Both the position numbers and the translations under genes were made by a program. Of a stretch of DNA of 64,000 bases, positions 41,955 to 53,549 are shown piece after piece. Each line of letters begins with the position of its first letter. Position 1 is the stretch's first letter. The notes beneath the pieces are model-generated. The model made no database searches. It was not told the origin of the DNA and saw only the letters and a program-made list of their open reading frames with translations. The stretch spans positions 62,001 to 126,000 of the forward strand of contig JAGVSM010003645.1 of assembly GCA_022494885.1 (NCBI GenBank), given 5' to 3'. Source of the stretch: Micrasema longulum (Eukaryota > Arthropoda > Insecta > Trichoptera > Brachycentridae).

Positions 41955-43032
41955 ACGAAGATATCTATAAAGAAAATTAAGTTTTCTGTAAAAATAGAAT
42001 ATGTATAGGTACATTTTTTTCTTTTAAACGTGTTCAATGAGGAACTTCAGCCCTATAGGAAATTGGTTACAATAAATAATGTTTCCTGGCCCGCGGTAAA
42101 AATTGGAGCATTGAATTGTACGGCAAAGTTTCTTAAAAATGTACGAAAAAAAATATTTTTTTTCATAAAAACTAACTATTCTGATCGACGTTACTAGTTC
42201 ATATGAATCAACCAATGATAAGAAAGCCATGGAAGATTTCCGATTAACTTGCCGTCAATGGACCTATTGAGAAGAACTGATCGAGAATAAGTGGAAGAGA
42301 ACCTCTGACGTAAAAAGCGGAGTTATTTCTGAAATACAAAACTTTAAAAAGTCATAGCGCTGATAATACAACATATAAAAATTTATAAAAAATATTTTGG
42401 TTTAGTTTAATAGTCTATTAACAAAAAATAATAAAAAAACAACCACTGAACTTACTCATTACAGGTTACCGACGAATATACTTCAAAATTTTATACAAAT
42501 ATTTTCGTTCATAAATATCTTTTGTACTTCGTACCGTCTCCATACGTATCTATGAAGATAGCGCTTGTAATCAGTGCTAAAGGCTGCGAAAATACCATAT
42601 ACATATAATACACTTTACACTAGCTGAAATAACCTCATTTTACCCCAACCCAAAGTTAATCAAATAATTATTAATCGGAATATTCTTCAATTTAATATTT
42701 TGATTTTTAGATAAATCGTTTATTTTTTAATCAAAACGGCTCAGCTGTTGCTATTTTGACGAATTGTCTTTGCAAAATATCCATAAAGATGTAGATGATA
42801 AAAACACAGGTGTAAGAAGTCAGGAGTATGCATATAAATGCATTTACCCATGCACAGTACATACATACATACATATTAATGTACAAAAATGTAGATGTTT
42901 GTATGAAAATTAAAAGTTTCTTCGTCGGTAACCTGTAATTAAAGATGTTTAGAAAAAAAATGTACACATATTTCTTTTTTTTTTTTTTGTAGGTAAAAAT
43001 AAGTGTCAACATACCATTGTAATACGGGCCCG
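41955..43032. mobile_element. MITE B, second copy, split by two insertions
   Basis: Pieces AAATTAAGTTTTCTGTAAAA, then ATTACAGGTTACCGACGAAT to GAAGATAGCGCTTGTAATCA, then TTCTTCGTCGGTAACCTGTA to ACCATTGTAATACGGGCCCG, are in the order of the complete copy. MITE A (42033-42464) splits the first gap, and an unassigned ~320-bp stretch with an ATACATACATAC microsatellite (about 42595-42915) splits the second. Confidence 0.7.
42033..42464 (+). mobile_element. MITE A, complete copy
   Basis: Ends AATGAGGAACTTCAG and, inverted, AATGAGTAAGTTCAG. Internal landmarks: CCCGCGGTAAAAATTGGAGC, GTACGGCAAAGTTTCTTAAA, TCATAGCGCTGATAA and TTTAATAGTCTATTAAC. No transposase. Other copies: 22315 (+), 51027 (-), 58046 (-) and fragments at 1915 and 4776. 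Confidence 0.8.
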
Positions 43033-43304
43033 TTATTCCTTTACTAGCTATATCTAAGATATAGCAAATATTGCGTTCCTTTAACAATTGAAATAATAAA
43101 TAGAAAATTACGATACACGTTTCGTGTATTCATGTTATATTTCCTTAGTGCATGCGAATTTCTGTGTTAATCGTTACCATAGAAACGACTCTAGCTAACA
43201 GCTGTAAGTATTTTGGATAATGTGCTTAAAATATAACTAATTATCAGGTTAGCTGATAGCCGTTTTGTTTTAACCGTTGCATTGTTATTAAATGAAAGCA
43301 TAAT

Positions 43305-43440
43305 CTGCGTAGCATCACGTCTGATCATAATGAAAGTCCGCTAGAGAATGAAACCACGGAAGGCAAATACCCACCAATTAAAATGCCATTTTCTTCGTGC
43401 TTGTGACGCTTCTACTTAATTATACGCCATTGCAATTATT
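43305..43440 (+). repeat. dispersed repeat, copy 1
   Basis: CTGCGTAGCATCACGTCTGA, CATTTTCTTCGTGCTTGTGA and TTATACGCCATTGCAATT are shared, with small changes, with 58742-58870. No ends or coding part recognised. Confidence 0.65.
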
Positions 43441-43539
43441 TTTATTCCGCCCAGATGCGACATTAAACAAAAAATTACAAAATAGCATCCGTCTTTAATG
43501 AAAAATTCTTAAAAAAAAAATTATAACGGTAAAAGATAT

Positions 43540-43915
43540 AACAACCCACAACAGGGATGGAGAACATTTTAGAGAAGGGAAGGGAATATGGAATATGGTT
43601 TTACAAGGCTTTTGACCTGTCATTGGCTAGTTTGAGTAGCCACTTTACACACTGTAACGTTCACTATTTTTCCTATGTTTGAACATTCAGATTTCTTAAA
43701 TTCTTACATCTGTTGATTTTAGTGAAGTTAAAGAGCTGAAACGTTTATTGTTGGTAAGAGATTCATCTAATTCAATTATTTAACATTTTAGGCAACGCCT
43801 GAAATCAATTTTCCAATTTTTAAACTTCTTCTTGGACCAGCTGGTTTTATTACAATATTTTGAGTTTGTCCAAATGTTTGCAGACAAAAGACTGAATTTC
43901 ACCCCCTGACAATTA
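43540..43915 (-). repeat. repeat R, reverse copy
   Basis: CAACAGGGATGGAGAACATT, GACCTGTCATTGGCTAGTTT, GTGAAGTTAAAGAGCTGAAA, AGGCAACGCCTGAAATC and GTCCAAATGTTTGCAGACAA. Nearly full length. Confidence 0.8.
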
Positions 43916-44429
43916 TTTTCTGAGATATACGTATTTTTTTGTATGTCTTTGTATCGTCATTCCGTTTTTTTCTCCACGTGTACATAATTTCGGATTTCCA
44001 TTTTTATTTCATTTAGAGAACATTGTATTTCTAGTATCACACGAAACCTTGAGGACCCTCCCAGTTACACCTTAAATTCTTAAATAGCATATTATATGAT
44101 GCACCTTTATTAAATATTTCGTTTCGCGTACCGATAATTCAGTAATTGCTTTACACGTGTTATGTTTTAAAGGAAATATTGTCACATGTAGGCTATAGGC
44201 GACCCAGACCGGTCAGGGGTAGGTACCCCGTGGCACACTTAGCCTTACAAATCGGGACAGGTCATGCGAGTACATCAACATTTACTCTCACTAATCAATA
44301 TATTATTACTAATATATTTGACCGATACGATTCGCTTTTTTTGGGTGATAACGGAATAGATGAGGTTTATTGTTCTGTAAAATTATTTAGGCACATGGTT
44401 TTTTTAGGTATTTTTATGGATTGAAATTC

Positions 44430-44680
44430 ATTTCGGCAAAAAGGAAAAACATTTTTAAGAAGGGGGTATGGAATTCCTCGCCTTTACACGGCTAAAGACC
44501 CCCTTTTAGTTGGTTTAAGTGGCTTCTTTACACACTGCGTAACATTTAACATTATGCCTATGTTTCAACATTTTAATTTCTTTTGTTCTTTCGTCTGTTG
44601 ACTTTTGTGATTTTAAAGAACTGAAGCCTCTTTATGTGGGTGAGATTTATATGGCTGAATCGCAACCCCTTAAAATATAT
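44430..44680 (-). repeat. repeat R, reverse partial copy, diverged
   Basis: GGAAAAACATTTTTAAGAAG, GTTGGTTTAAGTGGCTTCTT, CACACTGCGTAACATTTAAC and AAAGAACTGAAGCCTC. The left side of it has an open frame (44146-44424) that I do not recognise. Confidence 0.6.
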
Positions 44681-45349
44681 AATACAAGTATAATATTTTA
44701 AGTTTTTTTTTACGTAGGTATTTGAAAGCAGATAGTTGCAAAACCGCCAATATGTACAGAAAGATAGGTGCAAATATTATTGAGATATAAATTTTGAATA
44801 GTTATTTCAAGAAAACTACCAAATTATCTAATTTTGGATTCCATTACAACAGATTAAACATAGTTTTCTATATTAGGTATGTATGTTGTAAGTTATGCAT
44901 AGATACACTTTTATGGTTACGATAATATTTTATGATTACAACCTAACGAAGCATTGTGTGGGTACTCCATTAGATTATGACTACGAAGTAATGAAGCTTA
45001 TTTATTTTGTGATTTTACGTGATAGTATTTCAATATAATACTTTTATTTGGAAAAATATAATGTTTTTGATATAATATTATATTATACTCGTATCATCGA
45101 TAGCGTTGTAATTACACGATTGTTGTTGATCGTTTTGATACGATGGGTGATATTTTTATCACCAGGGTACCGATTGCTTGGAATGTTAACCGAGTTAGCT
45201 TCAATTGTCTAATAAAATAAAATCAATATTTAAACCAAAATGTCAACATTTGTATAAATATCTTCGTCGGTAACATGTTTTAAATAAAAAAATCATTCAA
45301 ATTTACTCAACAGATAATTGAATATATCTAAATATAATTAATAAAACAC

Positions 45350-45940
45350 TTTCTTCCTAGACCACTTGAATTTATTTTAAAGCACTACTTGTTTCGGAAA
45401 GGATAGATACTTCCAAAGAACAAAGGTTTTATTAATTATATTTGTAATCATGTTATTTCACAAAGTTGATTCCGATTTATTCAATAATATAATCTCAAAT
45501 CAATAATCATTATAATAAACAATGAATAAAGTTAACCCAAATCCAGAAGTTTAAATTATATTTCGTAATGATAACTAACCGTATTGAACCATATACAAAA
45601 TTATAAAATATCAAGTATCAATAAAATTTAATAAGTACAAAAAACGTTAATCATAATTTCTGTTAGTGTCTATATTATTTTAAAGGTTTACCTTAGAAAA
45701 TACAAATTATGTAATCTTCGAGTCTTGAGATATGATTGCAAAAGTACTGCCTTTAGTTTTTTGTATCACGTTGTCGCCGTCTTTATTTTTTTTTTAAAAA
45801 TATTATGCACGACAGTTTTATGAAGAATCGATCGTTACACAAAATTGAACCAGATCGTTAGAATGTTCGACCGTGATATAATTTACAATACCCTATTCCG
45901 CCCGATCTTTAAATTCTTCAGGGCTGATTTTAATTCAATT
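45350..45940. other. no gene seen
   Basis: AT-rich sequence without a convincing frame or repeat match; a fragment of MITE B lies just to the left (about 45240-45300). Confidence 0.45.
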
Positions 45941-45949
45941 TACTTTTGT

Positions 45950-46005
45950 CTCTAAACGACGTATCTTTCCATGAACGGCGCGTACTTTTTTGCTAACGCC
46001 TGAAA
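45950..46005 (-). CDS. possible small - strand exon
   Basis: A strong acceptor (cacttttgtgttttcag) precedes 46005 on the - strand. One frame reads ALAKKYAPFMERYVV and stops at TAG. Another stays open (VSKKVRAVHGKIRRLETK) to an AAAA|gtaaat donor at 45949. The segment is short and no partner exon was found. If it belongs to the Ig-like gene it would have to be an upstream exon in the second frame. Confidence 0.25.
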
Positions 46006-46349
46006 ACACAAAAGTGAGGTCATGAACATTCACACAATCTTCGTATTGTCTATTTTAACATTATGTACCTCACATAGCGCTATCTATGTACACTTAACAT
46101 TGCCTTTTACAGTTTTATTTTTTATCTCTATATAACATACGGTCGATATGTAAACCTAATAACGTTTATTCATTAGGCTGGCATTTCTCCAACTGTGTAA
46201 CGAAAGTTATATGTTCGCCATAAGCTATTCCCGGGTAAGATGAATCTCAAATGCTTACTGCATGCGCGTTCATCATAATACAGGGTGCGGCTCCTCAATT
46301 TGTTGATTTGAGTGGTCAATAAAACAATATATGTTATTATTTATTTATT

Positions 46350-46517
46350 TTTGCACCACAACAGGCCAGGAGGCCCAATTACAGTGGTAAATTACATCAC
46401 AGAACACCCAGGCTTGAGAAAAATTACATGTTAATGTTTGTGTTCTCACCGGGAATCGAACCCGGAACCTTTCGTGTGTGAGTCAAGCGTCTTGACCACT
46501 ACACCACGGAGGCCGCC
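46350..46517 (-). repeat. tRNA-derived SINE, family 1
   Basis: Reverse complement: GGCCTCCGTGGTGTAGTGGT, AAGACGCTTGACTCACACAC and GGTTCCGGGTTCGATTCCCG (B box), then AAGCCTGGGTGTTC and TGGGCCTCCTGGCCTGTTGT with a tail of TGCAAAAATAAATAAATAA. The tRNA-like part has an almost normal D and T arm, but the 5' and 3' ends do not pair. Confidence 0.85.
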
Positions 46518-46679
46518 TATTGTTATCACTATAATTATTTTACCTCATTATTATGCAATATTCGAAATTGTATTTGCCCGAATTCTGAAATGTCGGTCAA
46601 CTTTTTCCAGCATAGCGATGGGTATGCTGGTTATCGCTTAGCAGATATTGTCTTTCAGTTGAGCAAAGCTCCTTGGATG

Positions 46680-46995
46680 ATCGGTGTACACGATGCATTT
46701 GAGGTACCCCCATTAAAAACGTAGCAAGAGGCTCAATCGTGTGAGCGCCTCATTGAAGAACGCCCCTCAAAAAGATCAGGCGCCCGGGAAAATGTAAGGA
46801 TGAATGCCAACTTGTAAAGATGCAAGTGGAGGTCGAAGAATTCGCCTCAGAAATTCCAAGGGCAACTGTAAGCCTCCGGAAAATAACTTCCCGACTCACC
46901 CATTCAAATTAAACCATCCGCTCTCTGCGGCCAAACCTCGCTGCCAGGCGCCCAATTCAAATCAGCACATTATGCTGCCCCACCCTTCGTATGTA
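46680..46995. other. GC- and CpG-rich island without a clear gene
   Basis: About 300 bp with many CpG sites in an AT-rich setting. A short possible exon lies at 46660-46704: acceptor gatattgtctttcag, then LSKAPWMIGVHDAFE and GAG|gtaccc. Two further GT sites are good donors (GAAAAT|gtaagg near 46794 and GCAACT|gtaagc near 46869). A frame at 46804-46998 starts MPTCKDASGGRRIRLRNSKG. None of these can be joined with confidence. Could be a promoter or leader exon region, or an unknown element. Confidence 0.3.
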
Positions 46996-47091
46996 TGAAT
47001 TTGAGTTGAAAGCTCGAAGTACGCTCGACCGAATTAATATTTCGAAATTTTAGCCACATTCAGATTGTGAAGGGTCTTGAACTGTAGCTCA

Positions 47092-47672
47092 ATCACAAAT
47101 AACTATCGACGTGCTTAAAAACGTGCTAAGCATTTGAGCGGTCACAATGAACAATAATGAACATGCTTAAGTAATCGCAGTCAAAAGTCAACGCGTGTGT
47201 AATCTCTAAGTCAACGCTTGTGTCGGTTTGTTTTTTGTTTTCCTCGTAAATAAATACAGTTCGTTGCCGAAAAATCGGCGTTTACTATAAAAAAATATAC
47301 AACATATTGCATTTGCAAAACAGTAAGGAGTATCTAATACAAAAAAGTGAAAATTAAATTACAATTACTATAACGACCGCTTTTCTTAACATTTGGCTTG
47401 CCAACCGCCGGCTAAACGCAATGAATAGCATGATAAATAATAAATAAATAAAAATAGCCGTTCTGGAATATTTTCCATATTTACACCGGTGAAATTCAAA
47501 TATGTGATTGCGCAGTAGGATTATACGTCGTGAAACGTAAATATTTTGACATTTAATACTAGGCGTTCACGTATGTTCCATTGTCATCGCAAATGCGATA
47601 AACAACCATAATGAGAAATTGTTATCACGTCGCTTATTAGCACGTCGATAGTTATTTGTGATTGAGCTACTG
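47092..47672 (-). mobile_element. MITE with AGCTCAATCACAAATAA ends, copy 2
   Basis: Inverted relative to 6113-6699. TIRs extend here over TAGCTCAATCACAAATAACT to CGACGTGCT on both sides, more complete than in copy 1. No coding capacity; open frames across it are by-products. Confidence 0.8.
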
Positions 47673-47984
47673 GAGTATGATTCTTCAGTGCTCTCCCTCC
47701 TACCCTTACGGTCAGTTGCATCGAAAAATGTTGTTAATGTCAAATAAAGCTTATGTTTTTCTCTTTTTCTTTGGTTGGTTAGAACAAAGTAGTTAAAGCA
47801 ACCCACTTTGACCGTTGTGAGAAAAATGTATGTAATCATTACATTTATATTATTTAATAGTAACTTTTATTTCAGATTCAAACGGCCTTTAGTAGCATCT
47901 AATGACGCGTAGGACACTACAATTTTATTTTATTAATGTATTAAATGCAAATAATTTAATGTCAGGAACGATGCAGGCTCAGGT

Positions 47985-48352
47985 GGTCTACCTCCTCTTT
48001 TTATAAAAAAAAATGCTTTAAATCTTTATGTCTACCACTTTATATCATCTTTAATAAATCTATTGATTCTGGTATTTTTCCATTATTTTGGAAAACTGCA
48101 CACATCTCTTCAATATTTAACAAAGGCGATGAGGATGATGTCAGAAATTACAGACCGATTGCAAAATTATCATGCCCTAGCAAGATTCTTGAATCTCTTG
48201 TATATAATATATTATTCTCACATGTTAAAAATTCTATTCTATCATAACAAAATGGTTTTTTTTCCAAACGATCTATTACAACAAATCTTATCCAATACAC
48301 CTAATTTTACTAAACGCGGATTGAATCGGTGCAATGTAAATTTTAAAAATCG
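47985..48352 (+). pseudogene. jockey/CR1-like LINE, reverse transcriptase N-terminal segment
   Basis: The + frame reads FIKKNALNLYV, then SGIFPLFWKTAHISSIFNKG, DEDDVRNYRPIAKLSCPSKI, LESLVYNILFSHVKNSIL and stop-QNGFF. This is the conserved RT start (P--WK-A-I-PIFKKGD----NYRPI--LS---K--E----N and QHGF). It is the only piece of the RT fingers domain in the window. It then changes to different sequence. Confidence 0.8.
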
Positions 48353-49115
48353 ATAATATTTAGAATCGGATCAAATACTTTCATAATCAACTTTTATGAT
48401 CGTCTAGAGTACTTTCAGATCTTATATTATTATATACTTTTATACATAAACATATACTATTTACCTAAATATTAGTTTTCAATAATAATACATATATATA
48501 TATTTTTAATGTTATTCAAAATTTACTTCTTAGTTATTTTTTTAACTGGTTCAAAGTATCTCTAATACCAAATTATCTTTTTTTATCGATAATTCTATAA
48601 CTGGTAATATTTTATTATTTTATATAGTTTATATTTCTTAGACTTTCTAAATTAATAATATTGTTTTAAATGCTCTGTATTACTTATAATTATGTTTACA
48701 TGTATGTATATTTAATTGTATTTGTAACTAATATGTAAAAGGCACTAAGTGCCGTTTATTTCAATAAAATAAAATAAAATATCTTGAGTTAGAATTCAGA
48801 AGGATTTTGGCTGGTTTGATATTCTTGCACAAATATCTGACTGTATGATATACCCTTGCTCAGATAAACCCTAATGTACCGCGCCGTAACTTGCGTACCA
48901 ATCCTGTCTTTTCTGTGGGAAATTATACAACTAACATCGGATTCTTTTCCCCTCTGCCAAGGATCCTCAGAACAGTGAACGGAATCTACCTAAACGGTTC
49001 TGTCGATGTGTTCCTACAGCAAGGGCAGGCATTTAAGAAACAAGTGGTGTTGTCTCTCCTGACTCGCGATGTCTCATTTAGAAAAATTACCTTTTTTTTT
49101 TTATGTGTAATTTTA
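48290..49115 (+). pseudogene. LINE C-terminal copy split by a LINE-tail insertion
   Basis: The parts 48290-48421 and 48785-49115 together follow the uninterrupted copy at 62620-62965 (GAATCGGTGCAATGTAAATT, then GAAGGATTTTGGCTGG). The second part encodes LAGLIFLHKYLTVWYT-like sequence and RRNLRTNPVFSVGNYTTNIG, FFSPLPRILRTVN, the jockey-like C-terminal segment. The gap is the tail insertion listed next. Confidence 0.65.
48422..48780 (+). repeat. LINE 3' tail insertion flanked by ATCTT
   Basis: Same 3' UTR as 7441-7795, with AAAGGCACTAAGTGCCG and an ATAAAATAAAAT tail. Directly repeated ATCTT on the two sides (about 48419-48423 and 48780-48784) looks like the target-site duplication. Confidence 0.7.
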
Positions 49116-49129
49116 CGTTAACTTATGAT

Positions 49130-50200
49130 CAATAGCAAGCTTTTTACATTGCCATGTAAACGTTCCCGTTCTAAGGGAGCCTGCATTACAAGGGTATAAA
49201 ATGGACTTACCGCCTTTATTGTGGACACTGCAGCGGATGAACGCAGTTATCTACCGTATTATATTTTTGGAACACAATTAATACACCACAACAAATAGAA
49301 GTTAACGTGTTTAAAACGATAAAATTTTTACCAAAACCTCTCTTCCATAAATACGATACATATATTTTTATACTCGCGCACCAACACACACGCAATGATG
49401 TAAACTGAGTAAACTCTCTCCTTTTATATGATGTATTATTTAATTACGTGTAGATTTTAAACTATATTGTTGTTCAGATATTTCTACTTATTGTTGTATA
49501 AAATAGCTGCAAAACTCCATAATTAAATAAATATTAAAAATAATGTAAAACCCATTAAATAGTGGACATTTCGAGTGTATAAGGTATGAAGACTAGAATA
49601 GAAGACTGCTTTAAACTAGCATTAGATAATAATGTTTTTATTATTGAATTACAATTTTACGTTTAAGGTACCGTTTATATCAATTTTCATTTAGGTCTGG
49701 GTAAGGAAACAAATTATTTGTAACATATTTTCACAATCATTGTTTTGCTCCTGTAACATTAATTAATTAAACAAAATTTAGTAAACATACATTATTTCTT
49801 ACATTTAGATATTCTACAGAATTCTATGACCGAGTACATAAGCCAAATAGAAAGACGCCAGATTTATTATATCCCATAAATATTGTAACTTTATTCGAAT
49901 TCCGCAAAATGAAATAAATCGTACGCTCATATTTGATAAAGATGGCAGGTGTTTTTTTTGCAAAACAATTCTAGAATCGATAAAGTGAAATATATTTATG
50001 TAAAATATTTTCACAAAAATATATTAGGTATTTACTTTTCATCTGTACATCATACGGCTTTTTCTTCATATTTTTTACAGTGTTTTTGCGTACATTTCAA
50101 ATAAAATTTATTTATCCTTAAGTCATCATAGATACATAATTGAATAATACTTTCACGTTTTTATAATATTCATTAATTTTACTCAAATTTATTTTGCCTT
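49130..50200. other. no gene seen
   Basis: AT-rich region. A good donor motif on the - strand (GCG|gtaagt at about 49218) has no adequate exon in front of it. Nothing else recognised. Confidence 0.4.
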
Positions 50201-51026
50201 TTAATATGGCGTGTTTTGTTTCTATGATTTACCCAAATATTTCGATTTAAATTTATTGCAACGGAGAAGGTAAACATTTTTGAGTTAGATCCGGACATCA
50301 AATTTCTTTGTAGCAAACGTAACTGAATTTAATCATGAATTAGGCGTCAAGATATGTGTGTGTTTCTACTCAAGTTCAATTGTCACTCGTCTTTTTTTAT
50401 TGTTTTCATTTTTATTTTATTCTACTTCATTACATTTGCAATTTGTGTTTTGTAATCATTTCAGTTATAATATATGTATTAGAATAAGTTTTATTTAATA
50501 TCATTATGGGTATATATGTTTACAAACATATTACAATATGATTTGAAAAATTACCTGCTGTTTACGTAAGAAAGATGCCTCCGGGGTATCGCATAAAGAA
50601 GGCTGGGAAACACTGCTGTAACACAAACCGATTCTGTTTAGTTTTCACTCACGCTTAAAGAAAATACCGCTAGATGCCGTTACTGATAGTAACCTTAGCC
50701 TACTTGCCGATAGATGGCAGGCATTGTAGAAAAGTTGTACGAAAATGGTTCTTGTATTTTAATATCCATGATTACATTTTAGTCCGATAGATGACTATAG
50801 TTCTAATTTTTAGATTTTATTTTGTTAGCCACTGATTTGATAAAAGTGATAGGTAGATATCTGATTTTATAGATTCAGTGATACTCATATCCAGAAATAA
50901 CACTTTTTCCGTGAACTTTGATTTTATTTGTGATGTTTTTTTTTTTTTTTTTTTTACTTGTTGGTTCAAAATTAATAATTCGATAATTCTATATTTTTTC
51001 TCCTTTCAACTTTGGAATCATACTAT

Positions 51027-51335
51027 AATTGAATGAGGAAGTTCAGTGGTTTTTATATTTTTTATTTATGAATAGACCATTAAACTTAGCCAAAATTATT
51101 TTTTTTCAATTTTTATATTCGTCAATTGACTTACCGGAAACACAACTCTCTTATCTCATTGGTTAATTCGTAAGAACAAGTGACGTCGTGCAAAGTAGTT
51201 CGTTTTTATTTTTAAAAAAATACTTTTTTCGTACATTTTCAAAAAACTTTGCTGTACAATGTAATGCTCTTATTTTTACCGCGCGCAAGAAAACATTTTT
51301 TGTATCCAATTTCCCGTAGGGCGTTAGTTCCTTTT
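51027..51335 (-). mobile_element. MITE A, - strand copy
   Basis: Starts AATGAGGAAGTTCAGTGG and contains CTTTGCTGTACAATGTAATG and TACCGCGCGCAAGAAAAC, ending GGGCGTTAGTTCC. Complete to the terminal repeats, with the left one best kept. Confidence 0.75.
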
Positions 51336-51339
51336 TATA

Positions 51340-52080
51340 CATTTTTTTATTTTTTTATTAATAAATTTCACAAAAGATACACGTTTTTAAAAAATTCTAT
51401 ATTCATCTACTTTTACACATCTAGTAAATGTTATTTCTTAAACTCTCTAAAAAAGAGACCAACTCTTGTGCTTGGAGGGTGACTTACACTGTTGTAGTTG
51501 TTTATTGTTTCCTATAACAGTTTATATAGTTCTAAATACGAGTACATGAGAAAAAAAAAACATAGGATCTATAAAGAAAAATTATATAAATAAAACGGGT
51601 AGATATGCGTGATTTTGTTTTTCTATAATAATTCAACAAAAACTTTCATTCAAAGCTTTATTAAATCGATAATTATTTATATATTTTTGTAAACGGAATG
51701 ATGATTATTCTACAAAAGTGACGATTGTCAATGTCACCTCGTTGCTATATATACGAGTCCCATTTTACGTTTAAATAACACATTTTTCAAAGTTTGTATC
51801 GGATATGCCCTTCTATTGGAGGACAATTTAACTGTCTGTTTTATTGGCTGACATTAAATTTATAACATTATTTACTGTTTAATGAAAAATAATTTGTTCG
51901 CCATTTTTAAAACTTAAATGTCCGTCGTACTGTCGAGTCATGAATGTTTAAACAATATTTTTATGTCAATAGGAATTCAATAAACCCCTAATATTCCACT
52001 GTTTGTTTCTGACCAAAGTCTTTTGTCGTTAGTGGGCATTATCATCCCAAATTTATGGTCAAAATAAACACTGAAATACG
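51340..52080. other. no gene seen
   Basis: AT-rich spacer; open frames such as that at 51249-51482 are low-complexity Phe/Leu/Lys runs continuing out of MITE A. Confidence 0.45.
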
Positions 52081-52084
52081 TCAA

Positions 52085-52365
52085 TAGTATTTTGAGTTAG
52101 TCCAAAATGTGAATGTGAAATAATTCAATCAGATTAATCTCACCCGCATCAATAAAGGTTTCAGCTCTTTAACTTCACAAACAACAACATGTGGAAAAAT
52201 AAAAGGATTATATATGTTCAAATATAGGCGGAATGGTGAATGTTACGATGTGTGTAAATTGGCCACTTAAACCAGCCAATGACAGTTCATAACCTGTAGA
52301 TGCCTAGACTTCTATATATTTTCGTCTAAAATATTCTTTATCTCTGTTGTAATATTTTAAATGAA
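52085..52365 (+). repeat. repeat R, forward copy with internal deletion
   Basis: GAGTTAGTCC joins directly to GTGAAATAATTCAATCAGAT, so the left quarter is missing. The rest (CATCAATAAAGGTTTCAGCT, GGCGGAATGGTGAATGTTAC, CTTTATCTCTGTTGTAATAT) is well kept. Confidence 0.75.
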
Positions 52366-52974
52366 ATAGGTTACTTAGTGACTATTTCACCATTAATTAG
52401 TTTCTGTCTTAAAAATCTTTTTCTTTGCGGTTTCACAAACGGGTTAATTTTTATTTCAACACTTGTACTATGATTGTGATGTATTAATGTTCTGAGATAT
52501 TTATGTATAAAACATGTATTGATGTTTGCACCTGACTGAGTTATTTGTGTTAAATGTAACGGATTAGAGGAAAACTCAAATTATTCAGATTAATGAATGT
52601 CAGATTTTATCGCTTTCAAAATAATGCAGCTAATTGGAATCACATTAAAACATACCTGAACATCTCCAGCAAAGTTAATTGCACAATCAAATTTTAATTA
52701 AAAACTTCTCCTTTAATTTTTTATTTCCTGATAACGTTCTGGATATTGGCAATCCGTATGGCTGGAGTTTGAATAAACGGAGTTCTTCTGTATTAGTATA
52801 TACCCAAGACACAATAATAATTTGTTATGTAGAACATGCATGTATACATCCTTATTTATGATTTGTCGAAATTTACTAAGATATGTTTGTCTTTGACATG
52901 TTTAAATTTGGTAGTTATCAAAAAGTCTTTATTTGGACTTTTGTGTATTTTTTAATTTTCATATTTGATTTATA

Positions 52975-53545
52975 ACATTTAAACATGTTATCAATAAATC
53001 CTTAAAACTCCTAGGATTTATTAACAGAAGCACAACTGACTTTAAAAATATCAACACCCTTAAAACTCTCTTCTGTTACCTAGTTCGCCCGTACCTAGAG
53101 TATTCCTCTGTTATCTGGTCTCCATATTATAATTTTCACACAAAAAATATTGAATCAGTTCAACATCGATTTTTTAAGAAAGATAGGCTGGAGGTTGGGC
53201 TTATCCAGAGACCATAATACGTATAATGAGTTAGAAACTAGCTTAAATATATCTTCTCTTCAAGACCGTCGAAATAAATCCGACCTTCTAGTCCTATTTA
53301 AAATTCTCAACTCACTCTTTGATGCGCCTGAACTACTGAGCTCAATAAAAATAAATATCCCAACTAGAAACCTCAGACAAAACTTGCTCTTTCATACCGA
53401 TAACCATTGAACTAACTATGGTTTTCATGCCTCTATGCCCAGAATTCTTAGGTCTGCCAACAAACAAACCAGTCGTTTCTATATATAAATATGTCCATAA
53501 AAATGCCTATTAGGGATATATATAAATAAATAAATAACGTAACTT
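52975..53545 (+). pseudogene. jockey-like LINE C-terminal domain
   Basis: The + frames read INKSLKLLGFINRSTTDFKN, then TLKTLFCYLVRPYLEYSSVI, IESVQHRFFKK and, after a one-base shift, the open stretch 53150-53410: RKIGWRLGLSRDHNTYNELE, SLNISSLQDRRNKSDLLVLF and KILNSLFDAPELLSSIKINI. This is a standard jockey-like C-terminal series (LGF--R, LY--LVR--LEY-S-IW, Q--F-RK, L-I-SL--RR---DL--L-K-LN). The tail ATATATAAATAAATAAATAA ends near 53535. One frameshift only, so a fairly young copy. Confidence 0.82.
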
Positions 53546-53549
53546 TCCC

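Noticed and set aside
42840..42885. Microsatellite ACATACATACATACAT as a functional site
   Set aside because: A short ordinary microsatellite inside an insertion; nothing further indicates function.
49200..49262. Possible - strand Ig exon (frame with CSVHNKG) before a good donor GCG|gtaagt
   Set aside because: Its phase does not fit the Ig-linker exon and no acceptor with a pyrimidine tract precedes it; it abuts LINE debris.
50578..50638. A 61-nt - strand segment with acceptor gtttgtgttacag and donor CAGCAG|gtaatt, in one frame phase-compatible with the exon at 34993
   Set aside because: The peptide in that frame (VFPSLLYAIPRRHLSYVNS) lacks the Y-x-C pattern expected just before an Ig final strand, and the nearby TAGATGGCAGGC-type sequence looks repetitive. 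One phase match in three is expected by chance.
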